Assembly (NCBI GenBank): GCA_022385805.1 | Contig: MU277677.1 | Coordinates: forward strand, 62,001 to 126,000 | DNA: 64,000 nt | Direction: 5' to 3' | DNA from: Pilatotrama ljubarskyi | Taxonomy: Eukaryota > Basidiomycota > Agaricomycetes > Polyporales > Polyporaceae | Shown here: positions 44,484 to 53,106 of the stretch, piece by piece | Numbering within the stretch: the first letter of the stretch is position 1 | Layout of the letters: every line of letters starts with the position of its first letter | The notes under the pieces: model-generated | Seen by the model: the letters and a program-made list of their open reading frames with translations, nothing else | Database searches by the model: none | What the model was told of the DNA's origin: nothing | Program-made: the position numbers and the translations under genes

Positions 44484-45324
44484 CTATGCAGGAGAAGGAG
44501 TGTCCGGCGTGGAGGAACGGGTATCTGAAGAATCGCTCGAGGATTGAGACTCGGATGAAGGAGGCCTCTTGACGAGGTCGACGCGGGGGATTGGCAATGG
44601 TGTCCCTTCGAATTCGGCCCATCCGCCTCTCAACCCAATCTCCACCACACGCTGCAATATTCGCGCAAGTTCGTCATGTCTGTAGCAATGCCGCCCTCAG
44701 TCATGAGGCTGCGCATGCAAGAGATCCAACACGTACCGCATAGACTGCTCCGCGAATCGCTCCTCATACGTCCGCGAGAGCGTGTCTAACCGCTTCGAGA
44801 GGTCCTCCACGCTCTCCTTCAGCCCTTCTAGCGAGTCGTCTACCGCGTCTCTTCGTTTACTCTGATTTCGCGAGGAGCGCCATGTTTCCGCTATAATGAG
44901 CGCCGCGGCTACCGAGAACAGGAAGCCTTCTGCCAGCGCGTTCGCGCCGTTCTCGATTGCCCTAAGCAGTCCGGTGAGCACGCGAATCACGAGCTACACA
45001 GGAACGTGAGCTTACCTGGTTTCTGAGAGCGGCCTGACGTGCTTTGCGGGCTCGCCAAGCAGGTTCGTTCGCAGCCTGACCTCGGTCTGGTACATGCGCT
45101 GTGCGAGTCCGACGCAGAACGAGCGGAACTTCTCATGTCTGCCACTGCCTCAGCGTGCCGGCTCAATCCAGAGCGAGAACGGGTACTCACTGCTTCGCCT
45201 GGACCTTGATCTGGTTGCTGATGGGTTTCGCTAGCGTCTTGCACCGTTCAGAGCGGGGAAGCCGGAGCCTTGCGTGCCGCGGGACTCACTCGGATGAGAA
45301 GCTGCGCGATCTTTGCAGACGCCA
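44484..45324 (-). CDS. OPA3: OPA3-like mitochondrial protein, about 208 aa
   Basis: Five exons: 45324-45289, 45237-45191, 45138-45016, 44961-44737, 44679-44484. The start MASAKIAQLLIRTLAKPISNQ is the conserved OPA3 N-terminus and a likely mitochondrial signal. IKVQAKQHEKFRSFCVGLAQ and MYQTEVRLRTNLLGE follow. The hydrophobic C-terminal hallmark is AIENGANALAEGFLFSVAAALIIAETWRSS. A coiled coil (VDDSLEGLKESVEDLSKRLDTL) and a Ser-rich tail complete it. OPA3 proteins associate with mitochondrial membranes and affect mitochondrial shape and lipid metabolism; the molecular function is still unclear. The gene converges on ARG82 (223-bp spacer) and is divergent from the DUF6697-type gene. Confidence 0.88.
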
Positions 45325-45612
45325 TGGCTTTGTGCGGGTCCCGACGCGCGTCGTAGGGAGTAAGGGCTTGAGAGAGACTAGAAGATAGGCGAAGACGAGT
45401 GAGAGTGGCTGAAGAACACGGTACACGGTGAGCAGCGCGCGTCCAACGGCGTCACGGACCCAGCCAGCGACTCGGCCGAGCGTTGTCGTCTTCATGATGC
45501 CGCCGGCCCGGCGATCCGAATTTGCGGTGCATATTCCCTCGCATAGCGGTTCGGGAGGCATCCTCTCCTGTCCTGAACCACCATCGTCGTCAGTTTTGCT
45601 TCGGGCGCGACT

Positions 45613-47608
45613 ATGCTCGCCTCGCAGGCTGCTTCAGTGAGGCGCTTTGGCTTCTTCAGTCCGGATATCGAGCTTGGCCCCGAGAGAGAGGCTGGGGAGT
45701 CGCCTATGTCCAAGGAGACACATTTCATGGTTCGTCTACTCGTGATAACCGCTAACTCATGTATCGACGTCCGCTAAACCATCGTATCTAACAGAACTAT
45801 TCTTTTATACCGGAGCGCGAGATGACGATTCGTTTGGAAAGGCTGCGCGTGCAAGAGGCTCTCGCCGCCCGCGACGCCGCGGTCGAGCGTCTCGCGGAGG
45901 CTTGCACGTCCATCCGCCAGAAGACGGCCAAGATCGCGCGTCTCACCGCAGATGTAGAGAGGTTGGAAAAAGAGCTGGAGTCCGTAACCCATGCTTCAGT
46001 GCAAGGAACGGCTCCGGCTGCACCCACGGCCGAAGTCAGTCAAGCCGCCCATCAGGCGTTGGAGGGCAAGTTCGCCTCTCTCACTCTGAGCATGTCGGAG
46101 AATCGTCCGTTGAGTACGCGCGAGAATATGGACATTGGCTACAAGGTGAGCTGGTCCACATAAGCCTTCGCGGTAACATCTACACATCCCTCTCGACGCA
46201 GTCCAACTTGGCGTCTATCAATATGACATTCAGCCAGGACACTCCCAGCGCGGGCATACTGAAGGACGTATCTAACACCCCCTCCTCACTGATCTATGCG
46301 ACTTCGAACATGCCCAAGGAGTTGGAGATGCCCGACTCTCCTTGGACCTCGCTCGATGGGGAGCGCGTCGTGCGTAGACACGTGTTGCTCTACGAGTCGT
46401 CCGAATACGGTACTCACGTTGCGCATACAGGCAGCTCTTCCGACGGCCAGTACCGCCGAGAAGATAGAAGGCCGGTACGCAGTGCTGGCCTCGCTTCCAC
46501 TGCCCTCCGGCATCCCGGACGACGCTCTCACCCCGATCGTCATACCTGCTCCGTACACACTCCATGATTTCATTGGTACCACCTCTGGGGTAAGTTCATG
46601 ACATCGGATTTACTGAGGGACATAATAACTCATTCATCATTCTACAGCTCCTGCGTTCTCAGTACGTGCTCTCGCCATGTTGCCGAACTGAATGACACGC
46701 ATATATGCAGGGTGGGAAACTATCGTGTCTTCCAGCAATCCACCACAACATGGTGCCCAGAGCGTGAAGAGCATGGGTACTACCTCACTCCCGTCTTCAA
46801 GTGTAGCACGAACCCCCGCGTCAACGCTGCGCACCGCTGGTCTGCGGTCGACCTTGCTGCGAAGCTGGACAGACCTACTGGTAAGTACATCCGATCATCA
46901 GCACGAATCATGTGCAAGTATTTACGCGAGTAGAGTGCTTCTTCAACAAGGACGGCAAGTGGTACTATGCGGGGATATACAAGACTCTGCGCCTTGAAGA
47001 CCTCTGTCCGCAGGAGTGGGAGTGCCTGTCCACCGAGGCACGTAGCAGTCCAGTCATGCTGTCAAAAGCGAGGGACGGCTAATGGCCGTACTATTCGCCA
47101 GACGTCTCAAGCGCTGATAAAGGAAACCTTGGCTGGACGCAAGAACACCTCTCCACAGAACGTCTACGAGACTGGTCAGCTCTACTCTGCAGGTGCTCTG
47201 AAGGTCGCGTGCATCGGCCTCCAGTGTATCGGATTCAACGACGCTCTCTACCGTGGGCTTCTGGAACACGCTGCGCAGTGCACTCAGACTGGCAGATGGC
47301 GGGCAGGCGGTTACAGCGGCGCAAGCACCGGTCTAGGGTTTGGCACTGGGACTGGGGCTTGCGGACCACCGATTGTCAACACCGGCGCGAACTTGCAGTC
47401 TCCTGGCGGCATGTCTCCCGCCTCCGGTGGAATCACTTCTCCTGTCGGCGACATCCTCCTTAGAAGCCCTGTGGCGTCCTTCACATCCCCTCGCCAATAC
47501 TTCGGACACCTCCCTGGCCTGGTCCCTGTATCCTCTCCTGGTACTAATCTTCACGACATGCAAGACTTACCAGCGGCTTCTGGTGGACGAACTGCTCCGA
47601 AGAGATGA
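45613..47608 (+). CDS. DUF6697-type protein, about 529 aa
   Basis: Eight exons: 45613-45729, 45795-46145, 46202-46369, 46431-46589, 46648-46661, 46711-46880, 46934-47037, 47102-47608. The fifth exon is only 14 nt. The seventh intron uses GC-AG sites (47038-47101). The N-terminal part has a coiled coil (IRQKTAKIARLTADVERLEK). The conserved domain (about residues 245-435) contains VGNYRVFQQSTTTWCPEREE, HGYYLTPVFKCSTNPRV, then WYYAGIYKTLRLEDL, KETLAGRKNTSPQN and YSAGALKVACIGLQCIGFN. These match my memory of an agaricomycete-restricted domain of unknown function called DUF6697. Conserved Cys and Trp residues hint at metal or nucleic acid binding, which is only a guess. The C-terminus is Gly/Pro/Ser-rich and disordered. 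Confidence 0.8.
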
Positions 47609-48140
47609 TCTCGACAGCTGGCCTAATCCTCTTCTCATACGCAATGCTCTCGTTCTGGACTTGTCTGGCCGCTGTCCTGTACTGGAAATCTGGATTGACT
47701 CGAGCTCTGAGCTGTTGAACTGTAGTTTCGCTCTTGAGCACTGTCGTGTAGTCCCACAGTCAATTGGAATCGCACAGTGATCGCTTCAGTCCGATGATGA
47801 TGCGCAGACATACTGTACCACCCGCAGCCGACAAGTATCACGGTGTGCTCGTCGGTGCGATTTTCACGCAGCTACCGGTGTGGGGCATGCTAGCCCGGCT
47901 TATGCTGCACCTACCATATGTTGTATGTTCATTCCAAGTCCCGCCTGCGGCTTACTGTCCGACTAGCTCGCGTTCGGTGATGACTCAAGTTTCGCATCAA
48001 CCTGGGACCCTGCCTGGAAACCGGCAGTATAAAAATCGCGCAGCTACCGAGGGGTGGGAACTCGGAAGCCGTATTACATCCCATCGCTGACCTCAGGTTC
48101 GCAAAGTAAAACCTCGCCGCCTCATCTACAGGACCTCCAT
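47609..48140. other. Intergenic with promoter of the reductase gene
   Basis: 532 bp. TATAAAAA at 48028-48035 lies about 113 bases upstream of the reductase ATG at 48141. No other gene is recognised. Confidence 0.5.
48028..48035 (+). promoter_or_regulatory. TATA box of the reductase gene
   Basis: A TATAAAAA motif about 113 bases upstream of the start codon at 48141. Confidence 0.55.
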
Positions 48141-49505
48141 CATGTCGGCGAAGCAACTCATCCTTGTGCGTCTTCTGGCTTAATACTGTATACGAAGTGA
48201 TTACGGTATGAATAGCTCAATCCTAACAGGTCACCGGAATCAACGGCTTCCTAGGCGCACACCTCGTTGATCAGCTCGTGAATGCCGGGTACAGAGTCCG
48301 AGGGTACCTGACCTCCTACTAGCGTAGTTTTCGTCCTTTGGCTGATCTTGTTCACAGTACCGTCCGTAGCAGTAAGCTTGAGTTCGCGCGCGAAAACAAC
48401 GGAGCGTATGGGGACGATGTCGAAGTGATCGCCGCGGATGACCTCGCCTTCGGCGACTTCACGACTGCTCTCGAGGGTGCGTGACTTTGAGCGTACTATA
48501 GGGCACACCCCTCTCACCTCCTGGGCGAAATATCGATAGGTGTGTACGGAGTCATCCACGCTGCGGCTCCTATGGTAGGCGTCGATTCGGCCGAGAACTC
48601 GCTCACGGTGAGTATGGGATAGTGGTGCCTACTCTTTGCTGCGCTGAGCATACAATGCTGCAGGCCTCGATTGAGGGCGCTGTCAATGTCCTTCGCCAGG
48701 CTCAGCAAGCAGGAATCAAGCGCTTCGTACTCGTGAGCAGCCAGGCGACGGTTAGGTTGCCCGACGACTATGCAACGCCTTGGAAGGAAACCGGTAAGTT
48801 GTCATTGATCTCGTTGGTCTCGCTGATGCTAACGGCTTCGTTTCTGTCACCAGAGTGGTTCGAGATTACCAAGGAGCAAGCACTGGCAAGCCAGCATCCA
48901 GGGCTCGTTTATGTAGCGGAGAAAGTCCTTGCTGAGCGTGCAGTTTGGGAGTTTGCAGAGAAGCATCCCAGCATCGACGTGACTACTTGTACGTCATCTC
49001 TTCAACATGTCTCCTCACAGTGACGCCGCCCCTGTTCCTTGGACCCTTCGCGCCCAACTTCCGCTTCTCTGATGCTCTTGTGAGCCAGATGAGCACCGAC
49101 GCCGTCTTGTACCAGCTCCTCAACCCCTCCGGCACGTTCTTCATGGACTACGCCCTCATGACCGACATACGCGACGTTGCCCGCGCGTTCGTGCATGCGC
49201 TCAGGACGCCTACCGATGTGGGGAGGAAGCGTCTCTTGTTCGTCCCCCACAGCGTCGGCTGGAAGGAGATAGCGGAGCTCGTGGCGAAGGAGCGTCCGGA
49301 GCTGAAGGACCGCATATCAAAGCCGGCTTTGACGGACTACTTGCACCCTGCTCCTACGAATCCTGCTGCCGATGCGACTCGGAGGGCGATCGAGCTGCTC
49401 GAGCTGGGCGAGCTCACTGATTGGAGGAAGTCAGTTCTTGATGGCGTAGATTCTGTCCTGGAGGCGGAGAAGAGATTTGCCAAAGAGGGGAAGATGTTCC
49501 ACTAG
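48141..49505 (+). CDS. NAD(P)-dependent reductase, GRE2/dihydroflavonol-reductase type, about 344 aa
   Basis: Seven exons: 48141-48164, 48230-48303, 48358-48476, 48540-48607, 48664-48793, 48854-48988, 49021-49505. The Rossmann motif is VTGINGFLGAHLVDQL, which prefers NADP(H) in this family. RSSKLEF follows strand 2. The Ser of the active site is in FVLVSSQATV and the YxxxK pair is in YVAEKVLAE. The substrate loop ends VTTLTPPLFLGPF. Family members (extended SDRs) reduce aldehydes and ketones such as methylglyoxal, or act in secondary metabolism; the substrate here is unknown. The sixth intron is only 32 nt (48989-49020), yet retaining it gives a stop at once. The enzyme is cytosolic, with no signal peptide. 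Confidence 0.9.
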
Positions 49506-49930
49506 TGCGTGCAGTACTAGAGATAATCCAGAAGTCGTTCTCTCCGTGCTCGACCTCGCTCGTCCGAATACCTGTAGGGACTCCGTGAGGACTTGCAGAT
49601 CGTATTGTAGCTCCGGCTCATACTACTCGTAGTGCTCTTCGAAGATTGATCTTGTCCAACGAGTATCGCGGTCACACTGATCGTTATCATGAGTCTGGTT
49701 CCCCCAGCTAAACCGGCCATGCTGCCATGGGTATCACTTATCCAGTCGGTGGCGCCAGGTGACTGCCGCCGCCACGGGAAACTTTGCAACTTATTTAAGG
49801 GTGAGTGGGGTGCATACTAGTTTGCCCTCCGAGTCCGAGTTACATAGTTCGACCTTACTCACAAGCGAGGAATTATTAGGGCAAAGCTTGGCCTAACGCT
49901 GCGCTCCGGCGATCGCAACTTTCCCATCAT
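49506..49930. other. Intergenic between the reductase and the AT-rich element
   Basis: 425 bp. A 67-codon minus-strand frame (about 49720-49517) with one hydrophobic segment and a TATA-like motif near 49795 is present, but it is too short to call. Confidence 0.35.
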
Positions 49931-50799
49931 GCATCAGAAAAAAAAATTGAATGCAATAGAAAACTATATAGTCTATATAGCAAGCATTGTACTGTTGCAA
50001 CCCCCTGTGTTTATTGCACTCTGTAGTGCCAGTGGCCAGATCTGTAGCACTCTGTAGCACCCCATTGCACACTATAATGGCCTCCTATACAGTAAGAAAA
50101 GAGGAACGGATCATAGATTTTCCCAAATGGCAATGAATCCTGTTATAAAACATTTAGATTACTTATCACTGGTTCTTTCACAGCTTACCAGATGATTTTT
50201 CCCCTTTTGCCCTGTCCTGGGCTTGAACCCGGGACTGGAGTGCTCCCAAGTCCAGCCAAATTGAGTTGATGAGCTTTACCATCAGGCCATTAGAGCATTA
50301 AAGAATAGAGACTTGATACATAATATAATGTGCTTGACCATGACCCTTTGCAAAACAAACAGTGAGCACAGAGTATCAAATTACTCGGTTATAACAACTA
50401 GTGGGGAGGTAGGCAGCTAGCATGACTAAAAGTGATTTTCAGCAAACAAGTGATGATTCAGTACTTATGTACTAAAGGAGAGAGTTCTTATAAGGACATC
50501 TATATTTTTTGTATTTCACAACCAGACTCCTGTAGACCATATTATGCATAGTAGTTCAGAGTATCAGCTCCGTAGTGCTATGGTGGCACTAAACGATTGA
50601 CTGGCATGACAGAGGACAATGTGGCACTTCAGAGTTGCCAGCCATGCAACAGAGTGCTACACATCCATAGGCCACACTACAGATTGCTACAGTGTGCAAT
50701 AAAGATTGTTCTTTCTATATGGCACTATACTGACTATATGTTGTAGCATAGTTCACTTATATGACTACAGCCTTCTGAACTTTTTACTGATGTGCAGTT
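49931..50799. mobile_element. AT-rich non-autonomous element with imperfect terminal inverted repeats
   Basis: Base composition changes sharply to AT-rich in this block. The two ends are imperfect inverted repeats over roughly 100 bases. Left TATATAGTCTATATAG (49966-49980) matches the complement of 50721-50740. Left TTTATTGCAC (50010-50019) is the exact complement of GTGCAATAAA (50694-50703). Left TGTAGCACTCTGT matches the complement of ACAGAGTGCTACA near 50650. The outermost bases CATCAG..AAAAA also match in inverted orientation. A short ATCAT lies just outside each end (49926-49930 and 50800-50804) and may be a target-site duplication. No protein ORF exists inside, so it would be a MITE or a SINE/TIR hybrid, mobilised in trans. 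It ends about 130 bases before the amidohydrolase ATG. Confidence 0.6.
50208..50297 (-). ncRNA. tRNA-like Pol III promoter sequence inside the AT-rich element
   Basis: On the minus strand an A-box (TGGCCTGATGG, 50289-50279) and a B-box (GGTTCAAGCCC, 50228-50218) are spaced as in tRNA genes. The B-box lies in a near-perfect T-arm (GTCCCGGG..CCCAGGAC). I could not draw a full cloverleaf and no T-run terminator follows closely. It looks tRNA-derived, as in SINEs, or like a decayed tRNA. Confidence 0.5.
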
Positions 50800-50926
50800 A
50801 TCATCGCGCCGACCCTCAGACGCACCTCAGGGCCAGACACTATCTTACCCACAGTCTGCTACTGCTGCATCGCCACGAAACGCGATTCATAGACCGGCAG
50901 ACATAGGCGAATCGCAAGGCGAGCAT

Positions 50927-52814
50927 ATGGGTACTCAACACATGCCTCCTAGTACCACGGAAGAAGCAGGACGCGTCGTCAGGCTCTATGCCGGAAAGCT
51001 CTTCGACCCGTACAGGCTGGAGTTGCTGTCCCGGCGTGTAGTGACGGTGTCGCCCGACACCGGACTTATCCTGGACGTACAACCGTACTCCCTTGAACAA
51101 CTCGAAGACGTTGATTTATCCGACGAGAACGAGATCGACCTGCGTACATCGACCGTACTGCCTGGTTTCGTCGACACCCATGTACACTGTGAGTCCCATT
51201 GTGAAGTCACTGTACACATGATGGGCTTCAAGTCGAGGAATACACCTACGATATGTGCTAGAAAGTCTTCTCCGTTTCGAGACGTCTGACAAGCTTGTGA
51301 CATCTACGCCAGTCTGTATGCATGCTGAGGGTTGCTTTCTGACATTTTGCTCTTGTAGTATTCCTCCACCCCTATGCCGAGACATCTTGGGAAGACCAGC
51401 TCACGAAGGAGAGCCTCGTAGAACGCACTGTGCGCGCGACAGTCCACGCGAAGCGGACACTGATGGCTGGATACACGACTGTACGGTGAGTGTCTGGGCT
51501 CCCGGTCATGCAGAGCATCGCGCGAGGCCCTTGAACATATGGCAGCGACCGATAGATGATACAGTATGCCCAAGACTCATACTCATCATGACTGCACTTT
51601 CAGAGATCTCGGCACCGAAGGCGCAGAAGACGCAGACATTCAGCTCAGGAAGTGCCTTTCTGGAGCAAACCCACTCATTCCGGGGCCTCGCTATTTTTGC
51701 GCGAACCGTGCCATCATTGCTAGCGGAAGCTACGGTGAATGCAACGGTTCTTCTTCCTCGCTGAGATTTCTGACGTGGCCCACTCTTCCCTCTTCCAAGG
51801 GCCGAGGAGCAACCTGCACTTGCACCAGGACGGCGTAGAATGCGTAACAGGAGCTCAGTTTGTGGACGGCGAGGCGGAATGCATAAAGGCCGTCCGCAAG
51901 CAGGTTGGTGCGGGCGCGGACTGGATCAAGGTATGCTCGTCATCTCTATTCTGCGAACCATGACCATGACCTGTCTCCGTCCAGATATACGCAGGTGCGC
52001 CGAATGCGTAATAGCGGTTTTCTGGAGGCAGAGACGCACTGATCAGGATTCCATCCCTTTAGATTACCGCGTCCGAGCCAGAGTTGCGGATGTATCGGCG
52101 AAGGTCGCCAGTGCCGACATCCAGACCTTCTCAGACAATGAACTCACAACACTCATCACCACGGCCAGACAGCTCGGAGTCAAGGTCGCTGCACACGCGC
52201 AGACATGGCGTCCAGAGCTACTCCCAGAGAACGGAGGCGTGGACACCCTGGAGCACGGAAACAATCTCGGCGCGTCTGACCAGCTTATTGACGCCATCCA
52301 GCGGTCGAACATCATCTGGGTACCCACACTCTCCGTCTTCTATACCTCCGACACGGAGAAGACCCCAGGGGGCCGCTGGGACCGCACCGCGAAGAACTTC
52401 CAGAGGGCGCTCGCGCGAGGGGTCACGAACATCGCTTGTGGCGGGGATACCGGGCCCTTCCCGCACGGAGACAACGCGCTCGAGATGAAGCTGATGGTGC
52501 GTCTCGGTGCGGACTGGCGTCAAGTCCTCAGGTGGGCGACGCTCGGCGGCTGGCAATGCATCAGGAGTACGGCGTGGGAGGGCGCGGAGGGCGCGGCGCG
52601 GCTGGCGAAGGTGGCAGAACTCCGCGAGAGCCCTGCACTCGTGGGCGACAACGAAGTCCCGTTCGGGGTGGTCAGCCGCGGATTCGCGGCGGACATCGTG
52701 GCGACGAGCGGAGACCTGGAGAATGACTTTGAGAATGCGGTGGACAAAGGCAACATTACGTTCGTCATGAAAGCCGGAAAGGTGTTCAAACGAAATGGTC
52801 AGGAGCTGGTGTAG
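50927..52814 (+). CDS. Metal-dependent amidohydrolase, about 470 aa
   Basis: Six exons: 50927-51188, 51359-51485, 51604-51734, 51800-51930, 51985-51994, 52063-52814. The fifth exon is just 10 nt (IYA plus one base), needed to join DWIK to DYRVRARVADV. The protein starts in an N-terminal beta domain (VVRLYAGKLFDPY). The metal-binding HxH is in PGFVDTHVH at the end of exon 1. MAGYTTVRDLGTEGAED follows. Further metal ligands are likely in VKVAAHAQTW, GVDTLEHGNNL and IACGGDTGPFPHGDN. The C-terminus returns to the beta domain (GFAADIVATSGD, ITFVMKAGKVFKRNG). This is the imidazolonepropionase-like/prolidase-like amidohydrolase group; the substrate is unknown. No signal peptide is seen. The gene lies right behind the AT-rich element. 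Confidence 0.88.
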
Positions 52815-53106
52815 CACCGCCTGGCACTGTAATGAGAAAGGAATGTACCAAACGGACAGACACATATTGTACTTATGGCTGGAGCGGTTAAGTAGGAGAC
52901 GATCGCGCAAGCCCCACTAATATATGCGAGGATCGTCTGAGTCGGTTGAACAAGATTGTTACACGATACATAAGTGACCGGACGGCCTCTGACAAAACAC
53001 ATGCGAGAGCATGACTATAGAGCTGAGTAACCTACACCACCACGCAGAGCAACAAGCAATAGTCCACCAATGACGCAGATTTCAAGAAAAGAATTTAGAC
53101 GGTCGA

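Noticed and set aside
49517..49720. 67-codon minus-strand frame with one hydrophobic segment
   Set aside because: A TATA-like motif is upstream, but length and composition are not enough, and no family was recognised.
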